Origin: JAJFJD01 sp965228695
GTDB lineage: Bacteria > Pseudomonadota > Alphaproteobacteria > UBA8366
Direction of reading: 5' to 3'
DNA: 64,000 bases
Assembly (NCBI GenBank): GCA_965228695.1
Contig: CBDDIB010000002.1
Span: forward strand, 4,911,856 to 4,975,855
Shown here: positions 8,303 to 16,745 of the stretch, piece after piece
Numbering within the stretch: the stretch's first letter is position 1
How the letters are laid out: each line of letters opens with the position of its first letter
Position numbers and translations under genes: made by a program
The notes under the pieces: generated by a model
What the model was told of the DNA's origin: nothing
The model's database searches: none
Seen by the model: the letters and a program-made list of their open reading frames with translations, nothing else

Positions 8303-9565
8303 CTACGCCGCCTCGGCCAGCGCCTTATACGCGTCGAGCAACGCGGGTGACGCGTTGTAGACCGGCGTGTGCCCGCGCAGCAGGATTTGCGTGCTGCGTT
8401 CGTAGGCGGCACTCGGCATCGAGATTTCGCCATCCCGCATCGATCCGGTGATCGTCGCCTTGAGCAGGCCCGCCGGGTTCGCCATGCGGATCATGTGATC
8501 CTCCTCGTCCGGTCCCAGCGCACCGGCGTTCTGGACGATCGCATTCGCGACCGTGCCGGGGATGAGACATCCCGCCGCCAGACACGCGCCGCCGGTGACC
8601 GCCAGCGATTTATGTCCCGCCTGCGGCGTGAAGTAGCGGACGCGGATGTTCGCGCCGCGTTCGGCCTCCTCCTCGGACGGCTCGGCAACGATACAGATTT
8701 TCGGGATGGTCTCGCTCGCCGCCAACTGCGCCTCGGTCATCGGGCTGCCGTCGGTATTCTTCAAGCCCATCTTCTGGCCCGCCTCGACCCAGATCCGTTG
8801 CAGGCGCGACTTGAACGCCGCATCGGCGTCGAGCGCATCGGGCGTTTCCGACGCGGTCTTGCCGAGGTCGCTGGCGCGGACGATCACCATCGGCACGGCC
8901 AGATCGACGCAGGACACGTCGATACCGTCGACGGTGTCGATGGGGTTGCCGGTCGGCAGCAGTTGGCCGGTCTTGGCCCCGACCGGCTCCAACAGGGCAA
9001 GCTGTACGCCGGGCCATTGCCCCATCACGCCGGGAATCTCCGTCTCGGCGGTCATCGGCGCGCCCGGCTCGGGCACGTCGACCAGGGCATGCGCGACGAC
9101 GCCGGTATTGGTGTTGTGGATCCGGACACGGTTCGTGCCGGACTCCAGCGACAACAGCCCCACCTCGCCGGCAAAGACCGGCAGCGCCGCGGACATGTTG
9201 CCGCAATTGACGCTCCAGTCGATCGCCGCCTTGTCCGGGGCAAGCTGGGCCAGCGTGCTGTCGATCTCCGCGTCGTCGCGGTCCGACCGGTCGACGATGA
9301 AGACCTTGCAGCTTTGCGGAATGCCGCGGCCGAGCCCGGTGATCTGCCGGTTGCCCGCCACCTCGCCATCCAGCGGCACGCCCATGACGCGCCGGATCAA
9401 TTCCTCGCGCAGCGCCAGATCGGCCGGCAAATGCTTTTCGTACAGCACGATCCCCGTCGAGGTCCCGCCCCGCATGTGATAGACGGGCACCTCCAGCACG
9501 CCCCCGAGAAACCGGGGCGCAAGACCCAGAATATGAACGTCTTTCGAGCCGCTATCCGCTGGCAT
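8303..9565 (-). CDS. PrpF-family aconitate/mesaconate isomerase
   Basis: A 420-residue member of the PrpF family (2-methylaconitate cis-trans isomerase, 4-oxalomesaconate tautomerase and relatives). The diagnostic MRGGTSTG is at 31-38. VNCGNMSAA holds a conserved Cys of the active-site loop, and GGACLAAGC lies in the second half of the diaminopimelate-epimerase-like fold. The stop codon is 3 bases from the stop of the convergent dehydrogenase gene. With a CoA-transferase and dehydrogenases nearby, it may isomerise an unsaturated di- or tricarboxylic acid. Neither acnD nor prpC is adjacent, so a methylcitrate role is not shown. Confidence 0.85.
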   Translation of the reverse strand: MPADSGSKDVHILGLAPRFLGGVLEVPVYHMRGGTSTGIVLYEKHLPADLALREELIRRVMGVPLDGEVAGNRQITGLGRGIPQSCKVFIVDRSDRDDAEIDSTLAQLAPDKAAIDWSVNCGNMSAALPVFAGEVGLLSLESGTNRVRIHNTNTGVVAHALVDVPEPGAPMTAETEIPGVMGQWPGVQLALLEPVGAKTGQLLPTGNPIDTVDGIDVSCVDLAVPMVIVRASDLGKTASETPDALDADAAFKSRLQRIWVEAGQKMGLKNTDGSPMTEAQLAASETIPKICIVAEPSEEEAERGANIRVRYFTPQAGHKSLAVTGGACLAAGCLIPGTVANAIVQNAGALGPDEEDHMIRMANPAGLLKATITGSMRDGEISMPSAAYERSTQILLRGHTPVYNASPALLDAYKALAEAA

Positions 9566-9742
9566 GAGAGCATTCTCCCGCTGTTGACGGCGCGCAGTGT
9601 CGCAAAACCATGCGATTTTGGGAATTGGGTTTTTAAGGTAGGACCCGACCGGCCATCCACATAGCCTGAGATTGTAACGGATGATTAAGGATGGGTTGCG
9701 ATAGTCGGAAAATCGGATCCAACCACTGAATAATTCTGCGCT

Positions 9743-10369
9743 ATGAAAACGACCTTACACCGGTTTCTTATCGCCGCCGCCGTTATCGCAGCTCCCTATG
9801 TGTCCGCAGCCGCTGGCGAGGAACGTCCGCTCACCAAGTCTCAGATTGAACGCTACATCGCGTCCTACGACGCGTTATTGAATGTGCTTCCGAAGTACTG
9901 GGGTGACCGCAGATTTACACCGCATGGCATCATCATGCCACACCGCGGGACCATCGAACGAGCGATGGTGGAAATGGAAGCGGAGGGCACCTTGCAAGAC
10001 TTCCATCGTTTGTTCACAGGTCAAGGATTCGACGGCTACGACGCCTGGCTTTACATCGCCGAACGCGTCGCAAACGCGCAATTTCAGATTATGGCGACGG
10101 AACGAGGCAAACCGGTGGAGATAATGTCGCCCGACAGATTAAAAGCCGTGTTGGCTCAACGCGACAAGTACTCTAACCCAATCCCGCAAATGCCGGAGCA
10201 CAAGCGCCAGCAGCAACTCCGAAGTCTCAATCAAATGTTGAACCAACATGAGAGTTGGGAACAGGGACTCCGAGACATGGCGGTTGTCAGACCATTCGAG
10301 GAACAGCTCCGAAAACTAGTCCGATCCCGCAAGGACGCCGTGCGACAAGCGAAACGGAAAAATCAGTGA
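9743..10369 (+). CDS. Secreted hypothetical protein
   Basis: A 208-residue protein with a clear Sec signal peptide: MKTT followed by a hydrophobic stretch ending near SAAAGE, cleavage about residue 24-26. The mature part is helical, charged and free of cysteine. It contains the segment IERYIASYDALLNVLPKYWG and a basic C-terminus (RKDAVRQAKRKNQ). I do not recognise the family. It is probably periplasmic. It is convergent with the TPR gene, with which it shares a short AT-rich spacer. Confidence 0.7.
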   Translation: MKTTLHRFLIAAAVIAAPYVSAAAGEERPLTKSQIERYIASYDALLNVLPKYWGDRRFTPHGIIMPHRGTIERAMVEMEAEGTLQDFHRLFTGQGFDGYDAWLYIAERVANAQFQIMATERGKPVEIMSPDRLKAVLAQRDKYSNPIPQMPEHKRQQQLRSLNQMLNQHESWEQGLRDMAVVRPFEEQLRKLVRSRKDAVRQAKRKNQ

Positions 10370-10393
10370 CAAATCCATAAATTCATAAGACGC

Positions 10394-11977
10394 CTAATCG
10401 CACCCCGCCGTTATGTTCTTGATCTCCGTTTGAGCGACCGACGTATAGGTAGGACCGCATCCCCATTTTCTGCAGAGTCTGAGATAGGATTTGTAGGCAT
10501 CGATTGCGTCGCAGTTCTTTGTCCGCTTGAGCGCCAATCCATAGAAATACCAATTATGAGGATTTTCGGGGACCAGCTCGGCGGCCTTTTTCATTTCAGC
10601 AAGCGCAGGTTCCATCTGTCCAAGCTCCCAATACAACCTGCCGGATTGAACGCGAACCTCATCGTCATGCTCCCCGTAAACGCTCGCCTTCCTAAGCTGA
10701 CTACGGGCCTCCTCCTTTTCATCGACCCCGGACAAAAAGGTCGCATAGTCGACCAATAAGTCCGGGTCGTACGGATCGACTTCGACCGCCGCCTTCCATT
10801 GCTCATGCGCGTCGCGGTACCTGTTGTGCAGACTCAAAATACGCGTCATTCCCATGCGGGCTTCTACCCAATACGGCGACAACTCGACGGCCCTGGCATA
10901 TTCCGGAATCACCTCGTGAATGCGGCTGAGTCGATACAGCGCATCACCACGACGTTTGCGCAACCAAGCAGTTTCCCAATGCGGCAGTATGTCGTCGATG
11001 ATGCGCAGCGCCTGAACGGCGGGATGATCTTCCGAGTCTTTCGAATGCTCTACATTCTCCGTCTCAGGGAGGAAGTAGCTGACAAGCCGATCAATCTCGG
11101 TTGCACCGATCTCCTGAAGAAGCCGGGAAATCCAATGAACCGCCCCTTGAAACAAGAGTGCATCGACCCGTTCGGTGTCGGAATAGTACCGCGCCCATAA
11201 ATAGTCCCGGTGATCTGAGTAATTCCAGCGCAACCACAATCGCAATCCGCCCTGTGCAAGCGCCGACCCGCCCCATTTCGGGGACAAGGCATAGTGATAT
11301 CGTCGGTACAAAAGCGAGGAGTCCGGAATTTCCTCGCGGGCAGCGGCGTAAACCATTGCAACGTCCCGCCGGCTCCCTACGGTCATAGCCGTCGAAACGA
11401 GAGCGCCCCAACCTATGGGAAGCTTCGGATTTATTCGAACGGCCTCCCAGAGGGCTGGCTTGGATTCGTCTAGAAAGCGCTTCATTGCCTTGAATTGCTC
11501 AGGATTGGTGAGCGCGACGATTTTTTCGCCTCGTATGGCCCATGCTTGTTTCAAAGCGTACAAGCCAATTGCGAGATGTGGCGCGAATGAGTCCGGATGC
11601 GTCTCACGCCAAACCTTTAGCGGTTCATCCATATCTGGGTCTGCGCGTTCGAAGGCGTTAAACGCCGACGTAACGTACCATTCGTGTAAACGACCGGCCT
11701 CGTAGCGTTCCTGCAACCCTTTCAGAACCTTGTCCAATTCCGCGTGTTGACCGCTCTTGAGCAGCTCCACCAAATGATCGCGCTTTGGCAGATTAAGGGG
11801 CGCGCTTCCAACAACGGACACGGGCGGACTGGCAAACAACGGGGCTACGATGAAGCTTGCCGCAGCCAGAAAGGTGACGCAAAACGCCGCGAATAAGGCT
11901 CTTACCATGTGGACCAACTTGAATAATCGATAGCGGGCAATCCGCCGTCGGAATAACCACAAATTGAATATCCTCAC
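10394..11977 (-). CDS. Membrane-anchored TPR protein
   Basis: A 527-residue protein with a basic N-terminus (RRRIARYRLFKLVHMVR) and one hydrophobic segment at about 27-46, followed by a long helical region. TPR-like repeats are clearest from about residue 320 on: SRIHEVIPEYARAVELSPYWVEA, then HEQWKAAVEVDPYDPDLLVDYA, then LAEMKKAAELVPENPHNWYFYG. It probably serves as a protein-interaction scaffold in the periplasm or on the membrane. The listed start is GTG; an internal ATG at 11908, directly before the hydrophobic segment, is an alternative. Function is not identifiable. Confidence 0.8.
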   Translation of the reverse strand: MRIFNLWLFRRRIARYRLFKLVHMVRALFAAFCVTFLAAASFIVAPLFASPPVSVVGSAPLNLPKRDHLVELLKSGQHAELDKVLKGLQERYEAGRLHEWYVTSAFNAFERADPDMDEPLKVWRETHPDSFAPHLAIGLYALKQAWAIRGEKIVALTNPEQFKAMKRFLDESKPALWEAVRINPKLPIGWGALVSTAMTVGSRRDVAMVYAAAREEIPDSSLLYRRYHYALSPKWGGSALAQGGLRLWLRWNYSDHRDYLWARYYSDTERVDALLFQGAVHWISRLLQEIGATEIDRLVSYFLPETENVEHSKDSEDHPAVQALRIIDDILPHWETAWLRKRRGDALYRLSRIHEVIPEYARAVELSPYWVEARMGMTRILSLHNRYRDAHEQWKAAVEVDPYDPDLLVDYATFLSGVDEKEEARSQLRKASVYGEHDDEVRVQSGRLYWELGQMEPALAEMKKAAELVPENPHNWYFYGLALKRTKNCDAIDAYKSYLRLCRKWGCGPTYTSVAQTEIKNITAGCD

Positions 11978-12222
11978 AGTTAAGAAATCGTTTCCAGGTC
12001 AACCCAAATCGCCCCGCAATTGGACCTCCCCCGGATTAACCGGTACTCTCGGTCGCACCTGCTTGTCAGGCGCCCCGCGCTTCGCCATTCGACAAAATCC
12101 GCCGCGAATGCCGCGGGGTTGATCCCATTCAGGGCGTCGTCGCAAGACGCCGAAATACTTGAGAGCCCGGGAATGGCGCGATGCGCGCTGCTTGGTCCGG
12201 CTCGACACGAGGGAGGACAATC

Positions 12223-12747
12223 ATGGCCGACGCACCTGCGTGGCAGGGCGAGCTATACGATTTGCTGCGGAGCTACGATGTTTCGCAGTTCGCCTATGTC
12301 CCCGATGCGGGACACAAGACCCTGATCAACCGATCGATCGAAGACGCGGATGTGCATTCCGTCTCCCTCACCACCGAGGAAGAAGGCGTGGCCCTGTGCG
12401 CCGGCGCGCATCTCGGCGGCGCGCGCGGCGTGCTGCTGGTGCAGAGCAGCGGCATCGGCAACTGCGTGAACTTCTTCTCGCTGGTCAAGCATGGCCGTTT
12501 CCCGTTCCTCACATTGGTCAGCATGCGGGGCGATTTCGGCGAGGGGAACCCGTGGCAGATCGCGATGGGCGAAGCGACGCAGCCCGTCCTCGAAGCGAGC
12601 GGCATCCGATGCCTGCGCGCCGAAACCGAGGACGAGGTCATCAAGGTCGCGGACGCGGCCTGCACCATGGTCTATCAATCCGAACATGCGGTTGCCGTCC
12701 TGCTCACGCAGAAGCTTCTCGGCGCCAAAGCATTCTCGACAGCGTAG
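12223..12747 (+). CDS. ThDP-dependent decarboxylase, alpha (PYR-domain) subunit
   Basis: A 174-residue protein corresponding to the N-terminal pyrimidine-binding half of ThDP enzymes. TTEEEGVALCAGAHLGGARG carries the conserved Glu that activates the cofactor, and LLVQSSGIGNCVN is typical of sulfopyruvate/phosphonopyruvate decarboxylase alpha chains. ATG at 12223 follows GGGAGGAC. The beta chain is encoded 8 bases downstream. Split enzymes of this kind (ComDE type) decarboxylate sulfopyruvate or phosphonopyruvate; which acid applies here cannot be told, since no coenzyme M, taurine or phosphonate genes lie nearby. Confidence 0.87.
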   Translation: MADAPAWQGELYDLLRSYDVSQFAYVPDAGHKTLINRSIEDADVHSVSLTTEEEGVALCAGAHLGGARGVLLVQSSGIGNCVNFFSLVKHGRFPFLTLVSMRGDFGEGNPWQIAMGEATQPVLEASGIRCLRAETEDEVIKVADAACTMVYQSEHAVAVLLTQKLLGAKAFSTA

Positions 12748-12755
12748 GATTTATC

Positions 12756-13385
12756 ATGTCCAGCAAACCAAATCTTCGCACCGGCCCCGACGAGAACGTC
12801 ACCAAGGGTCAATTGGAACGCCGCGATGCCGTCAAGAAATTGCTCGGCGACGATTCGGACGACGTGTTGTATGTCACCGGCCTCGCCGGGACGAAAGACG
12901 ATATCCTGGCCACCTTCGGCGACGTTCCGAGGGCCTTCACGCTGAGCGGCGCCATGGGAGCCGCGGCGGCCATGGGGCTAGGGCTCGCCCTTGCGCAACC
13001 GGACCGGCGCGTCGTGGTGCTGACCGGCGACGGTGAGTTGCTGATGAATGTCGGCACCCTCGCCACGATCGGCGTCATGAACCCGCCGAACCTCAGCATC
13101 GTCTGCGTGGACAACGGCCATTACGGCGAGACCGGCTGGCAGGAAGGCCACACCGCACGCGGCGTCGATATCGCCAAGATGGCCGAAGGCGGCGCGATCA
13201 AGAATGTCCGGACCGTAACCGAGGATTCGCAGATTGCGGAAGCCGCCAAGATGCTTCGGGAATCGAACGGAACGTCCTTCGTCCTGCTGAAAGTCGCCCC
13301 GACCGACGCGCCGAAATTCTTCCGGTCGCGCGATGCGTCCTGGATCAAGGGCAAGTTCCGCGAGGCCTTGCTCGGCAAGAACTAG
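12756..13385 (+). CDS. ThDP-dependent decarboxylase, beta (PP-domain) subunit
   Basis: A 209-residue partner of the preceding gene. It holds the diphosphate-binding motif: GDGELLMN, then about 23 residues on the conserved Asn in VDNGHYGETG, which coordinates Mg-ThDP. SGAMGAAAAMGLGLALAQP precedes it, as in ComE and the C-terminal half of phosphonopyruvate decarboxylase. The reading frame is also open upstream across the alpha gene, but ATG at 12756, right after the alpha stop, is the natural start. The gene is followed at once by a strong terminator hairpin, so the pair forms a closed two-gene operon. Confidence 0.87.
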   Translation: MSSKPNLRTGPDENVTKGQLERRDAVKKLLGDDSDDVLYVTGLAGTKDDILATFGDVPRAFTLSGAMGAAAAMGLGLALAQPDRRVVVLTGDGELLMNVGTLATIGVMNPPNLSIVCVDNGHYGETGWQEGHTARGVDIAKMAEGGAIKNVRTVTEDSQIAEAAKMLRESNGTSFVLLKVAPTDAPKFFRSRDASWIKGKFREALLGKN

Positions 13386-13408
13386 ATCGCCTGACGGCGG
13401 CTCGACAA

Positions 13409-13444
13409 CGAAAAGCCCGACGCCCCGCGACGCCGGGCTTTTCG
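13409..13444. terminator. Bidirectional intrinsic terminator
   Basis: CGAAAAGCCCG and CGGGCTTTTCG form a perfect 11-base-pair stem with a 14-base loop. A-run and T-run lie inside the stem on both strands, so it can end the decarboxylase operon (plus) and the convergent ligase gene (minus). Confidence 0.85.
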
Positions 13445-13453
13445 CGATCCCGG

Positions 13454-14734
13454 CTAATGGGCCGACGCAGGGTCACCGTCCGAACCCGCACCGGCCCGCG
13501 GCGCCATCATAGCGAGAAACAGGCAAACAGAAAGAAACTGCGCGCTGATCCACCAGCTTTGCCACGCGCTGAAACTCAGCTGCCCGATCACGAACACCGC
13601 GACAAGGGCGCCGCCCCCGGCCGCGAGCGGCGGCCCGTCGGGGAAGCGGCGGAGAAGCGCCATGCAGCACACCACAAACAACAGCGCATACAGCAAAACA
13701 CCCGGCACTCCGAGTTCGACCCGCATCTGTTGGGAAGCGTTATGCGGATGCAAGGGGAGCAATTCCACTTCGACCGCGGGATCGTTCGACATCACCGCCA
13801 TGATATCGGCATAGCGTGGATCGAACCGGGCATCCGTTCCCCCGCCAGGCAGAAGCCGCGATGTATGTAATCCCCAGCCGAGAACAGGACGTTCGTCGAT
13901 CCGTTCTTCCGTGAACCGCATGATCGCCAAGCGATGGGCGGCGGAGCTATGGATCGTTCTATCCTGCGCGCTCAACAACGACGGAAGGTCGAGAGCCGTG
14001 ATTATCCCGGGGAGCAATACGAACATGGCCGGAAGAACCACCGCCAATATCCAGAGCGCCGTACGCCCCCACCGCCAGGCGAACAGGAATACCGGAAGAC
14101 CGATGATGAGGGCGAGCTTGGACGCCGACGCACCGGCGAAAAAGATGGCGGCGGCCGTCGCGAACACCGCCGCGACCATCAGCGCCCGATGCACGCCGCG
14201 AAAGGCCATCGCCAGAAACGGAAATATCAGGATCGCCGAGAGGGCGTTGAACGGACGGAAATGCCAATATGCGACCCACCTCCAGACCGGATCGTTTTGC
14301 GGATTTCCGATCACGCCGGACCGCACGAATTCGCCGAAGATCGCAAGGACGCCGGCGATCGTCATGCCGGCCGCAACGGCCACAAGCACGCCGCGGCGCT
14401 GTTGGCGGTCCACCGACAACGCGGCATAGGCGATCACGATACCCGCGAGCACGGTCGGCAAAAGGCGCCCGAACCGCTTCAACGAATGGGTCGGATCGAT
14501 CGACCACATCGCGGATGCAAGGGCCCAGAGCAACAGCAACCCGAGCCCGATCAGGATCGGCCAATATAATTGTCCTTCCGCGCGGGCGGATTTGGTCCGA
14601 AGCAGGGTAAGGACCGCCACCGTCAACACCAGCAGCAGCACCGTCAGCAGCTTGTTCTGGAACAATGTTGCGAACGGCAGCAGAAAGGCGGCAATGACAA
14701 ACGGTTGGCGGTGAAGAGATCGAAGCGTCGGCAC
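13454..14734 (-). CDS. O-antigen ligase/polymerase family membrane protein
   Basis: A 426-residue protein with roughly a dozen hydrophobic segments. The Wzy/WaaL signature is visible: LLWALASAMWSIDP near residue 70-83, then a large periplasmic loop with HRLAIMRFTEERIDERP, VLGWGL and HPHNASQQMRVELGVPG. Such proteins join O-antigen or another glycan to lipid A core, or polymerise it, at the outer face of the inner membrane. No glycosyltransferase or other LPS gene is adjacent, so the glycan is unknown and ligase versus polymerase cannot be decided. Confidence 0.85.
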   Translation of the reverse strand: MPTLRSLHRQPFVIAAFLLPFATLFQNKLLTVLLLVLTVAVLTLLRTKSARAEGQLYWPILIGLGLLLLWALASAMWSIDPTHSLKRFGRLLPTVLAGIVIAYAALSVDRQQRRGVLVAVAAGMTIAGVLAIFGEFVRSGVIGNPQNDPVWRWVAYWHFRPFNALSAILIFPFLAMAFRGVHRALMVAAVFATAAAIFFAGASASKLALIIGLPVFLFAWRWGRTALWILAVVLPAMFVLLPGIITALDLPSLLSAQDRTIHSSAAHRLAIMRFTEERIDERPVLGWGLHTSRLLPGGGTDARFDPRYADIMAVMSNDPAVEVELLPLHPHNASQQMRVELGVPGVLLYALLFVVCCMALLRRFPDGPPLAAGGGALVAVFVIGQLSFSAWQSWWISAQFLSVCLFLAMMAPRAGAGSDGDPASAH

Positions 14735-14862
14735 CTGTGCGCCCTCGTCCAGCGGAGTCGGCGGCGCAACCTTACCGGCACCCGGTGCTCGGCGAAAGCC
14801 ATGATCCGAAGGGCCGCACCGCCCGGCGCATTTCCAATCCGTCCGAAAATATGCGCGGGGAC

Positions 14863-15657
14863 CTAGCCGCCCGCGCCCAATGCGTCGGCGACGGCGCCCA
14901 TCTTCTCGGCGGTCACCTCGTCGAGATCGTTGAACTCGGCCGCCAGCGTCTCGCGCTCGATGCGGACCGGCGTCGCGCGTCCCTGGAACTCAATCACTTC
15001 ATCGGGCAATTCCAGGACGAAATGAAAATCGAAGCCGCGCCGGCTGAACCGGTCGGTATCGCCGGCCTTTATCAGAAAGCCGGACTTGCTCCAGTTCACG
15101 ACCTCGTATTGGCGGTCGCGGACGATGACTTTGGCGTTGACGCCGGGAATCCGAAAGGACTGCCGCCGGTCCGCGCCGCCACGGACGCCGGCCCCGGCAT
15201 TCCGCTGAAGCACTTCGATCAGTTGACCCACCGCCCCCGTCAGCGCCGCGAGCTTGTCGTCGGCGGATCGCACCCGGTCCTGCAGGGCTGAAATCTCGTC
15301 CGAATTCGGTGCGTCTTCCGTGTCCGGCGCCGCGGCGTCTTCTTTCTCATCGTCCGAACCGGTCCGCGGCGCCGTGTCGTCCTGATCCGATTCAGTCGAG
15401 TCCGTCGGCGCAGGGTCGGCATCCGGTGCCGTTTCGGTCTCCTGCGATTCTTCGAGTTTCCGGACGTCGCGGATCAATGTCCGGAGCAGCGGCGGGACCG
15501 CCGGCGAATGATAGCCTTGCGATAGGGTAATGAGATCCAGCGCGTCACCCAATAGGACGAGGTCTCTGCGCAACAGACGGTCGCCATTCGCCGCGTCGCC
15601 GGCGCGCTCGGCGCCGTCCCGTTCCATTTCGCCTGTGAACGACCCTGTGTCGCTCAT
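14863..15657 (-). CDS. PilZ-domain protein with acidic linker
   Basis: A 264-residue cytoplasmic protein. The first 80 residues are helical. Residues about 80-130 are a low-complexity acidic linker rich in Asp, Glu and Thr. A short helix (LQDRVRSADDKLAALTGAVGQLIEVL) follows, then a C-terminal PilZ-like domain starting RRQSFRIPG and continuing WSKSGFLIKAGD. The canonical PilZ RxxxR and DxSxxG are present only loosely (RRQSFR, NWSKSG), so cyclic-di-GMP binding is uncertain. Its ATG overlaps the stop of the preceding small gene by 4 bases, which implies translational coupling. Confidence 0.75.
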   Translation of the reverse strand: MSDTGSFTGEMERDGAERAGDAANGDRLLRRDLVLLGDALDLITLSQGYHSPAVPPLLRTLIRDVRKLEESQETETAPDADPAPTDSTESDQDDTAPRTGSDDEKEDAAAPDTEDAPNSDEISALQDRVRSADDKLAALTGAVGQLIEVLQRNAGAGVRGGADRRQSFRIPGVNAKVIVRDRQYEVVNWSKSGFLIKAGDTDRFSRRGFDFHFVLELPDEVIEFQGRATPVRIERETLAAEFNDLDEVTAEKMGAVADALGAGG

Positions 15658-15851
15658 GATCCGTTACCCGTCCTCTCGCCGGCACGCGCCGACTTCACCA
15701 TCGGTCCGTACGCCAAGCCAGTCATTAAACATGCGGAAAATCCAACGGCAATATCACGCCCGATAGGGTCGATTTCCGCCGCTTGCAACCATCGACCTTC
15801 CTTGTCCACCGAGACCTTCCGCGTCCGATTCGACCGGATGACCGCGTCCAT
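15654..15851 (-). CDS. Small hypothetical protein upstream of PilZ gene
   Basis: A 65-residue frame from ATG at 15851 to a TGA that overlaps the PilZ start as ATGA. The sequence begins MDAVIRSNRTRKVSVDKEGRW and has a weakly hydrophobic middle (IGRDIAVGFSACLMTGLAYG). The 4-base coupling overlaps on one side and a 4-base gap to the 35-codon frame on the other suggest a three-gene unit. The frame is open a little further, to a TTG at 15884. No family recognised. Confidence 0.45.
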   Translation of the reverse strand: MDAVIRSNRTRKVSVDKEGRWLQAAEIDPIGRDIAVGFSACLMTGLAYGPMVKSARAGERTGNGS

Positions 15852-15855
15852 ATGG

Positions 15856-15963
15856 TCATCCGCGAAAAACGAAATAGACCGCAAACATCCAGGCGGGAGA
15901 GGTCACGATTGCGGTAAAACACACCAGCCGCGTCATCATGACGACAGACTCCGACCAAGGCAT
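15856..15963 (-). CDS. Very small single-span membrane protein, 35 residues
   Basis: ATG at 15963 with GGAG 9 bases upstream opens a 35-codon frame ending TGA at 15856. The product begins MPWSESVVMMTRLVCFTAIV and continues TSPAWMFAVYFVFRG. It is almost entirely hydrophobic, with an aromatic-rich end and one closing Arg, as expected of one membrane helix. The next frame starts 4 bases after its stop. The combination of ribosome binding site, hydrophobic composition and tight packing with its neighbours supports a real gene. Function unknown. Confidence 0.5.
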   Translation of the reverse strand: MPWSESVVMMTRLVCFTAIVTSPAWMFAVYFVFRG

Positions 15964-16132
15964 TCCAGATTTCTCCGGCGCGATTCTATTCTTTGTTATA
16001 TTTCAAGCGTATAAGAGTTGACCGGCGGGCTTCAAACATCCATGAGCACAGTGCCCCGGCGCAGCGGTATTAGTCCGAATTGCAACGGGGCCTAAAGGTC
16101 AACTTGGGGGACTTGGTCGACGCGAGCCGATG

Positions 16133-16420
16133 CTATCGAACGCGCAGCGCCCGCGGAATGCCCGCAACCCGCCCGGGCAGCCCGGCCGCCGCATCCGGAT
16201 GATAATCGCGGTTCCATTGTTCGCGCTGGCTTTGCAGTTGATCGCGCGCCGACCGGCGGAATTCATCCAGCTCGCCGGGCCTGATCCCAATTTCTCTCGC
16301 GCCGGCCGTCGCATACACCGGCTCGGTGCGGCGATGCGCGCGGCGCCGAGCATAGACCGCGTAAGCAAATGCCACGCTGATGGCTAATCCGACAAGGGCG
16401 GACAGTATGGTTACTGTCAT
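16133..16420 (-). CDS. Small membrane-anchored hypothetical protein
   Basis: A 95-residue protein with an N-terminal hydrophobic helix (residues 2-24, TVTILSALVGLAISVAFAYA) followed by a basic stop-transfer stretch (RRRAHRR) and a helical, charged cytoplasmic tail rich in Arg and Gln. GGAGGGAG lies about 6 bases before the ATG, a strong ribosome binding site. No family recognised. It is the second small membrane protein within 600 bases. Confidence 0.65.
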   Translation of the reverse strand: MTVTILSALVGLAISVAFAYAVYARRRAHRRTEPVYATAGAREIGIRPGELDEFRRSARDQLQSQREQWNRDYHPDAAAGLPGRVAGIPRALRVR

Positions 16421-16745
16421 GGGTGCTCCCTCCGTATCCTTTTTTCTTATTGTGCCCTTCGGACCGCGCCGGGAGGTACGGCAAATCCGAATTAGCCCTC
16501 TCGTATTAAGTCGACATTTGGGGAGTTTATCGACCTGGATACTGTTTCATCAATTACGGGAATTGATCAACAACACTTGGTTAACGAATTTATTTACTTG
16601 GATTTTTATTACCCCTAAAGGACGAATACTGAATTGTATTGCGCGGCAGCTTCCTATATGATCGCTCTTCATCCGAGAGGGGCTCCGGATGGGAATGCGG
16701 GTGGCGAACAAGCCCGTACATATGGGTCAAGTAATTGGAGGTCGG
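16421..16745. other. AT-rich intergenic region upstream of MlaC-like gene
   Basis: This spacer is clearly richer in A and T than its surroundings and holds no convincing gene. It contains short inverted repeats (CAATT-ACGGG-AATTG near 16549 and TTGATCAA near 16563) and the promoter listed separately. It separates divergent genes and probably carries control sites for both. Confidence 0.6.
16634..16662 (+). promoter_or_regulatory. Predicted sigma70-type promoter for MlaC-like gene
   Basis: TTGTAT (16634-16639) and TATGAT (16657-16662) are separated by 17 bases and lie about 80 bases before the predicted start codon. The element is embedded in AT-rich DNA. It is a consensus match by eye only. 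Confidence 0.5.
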
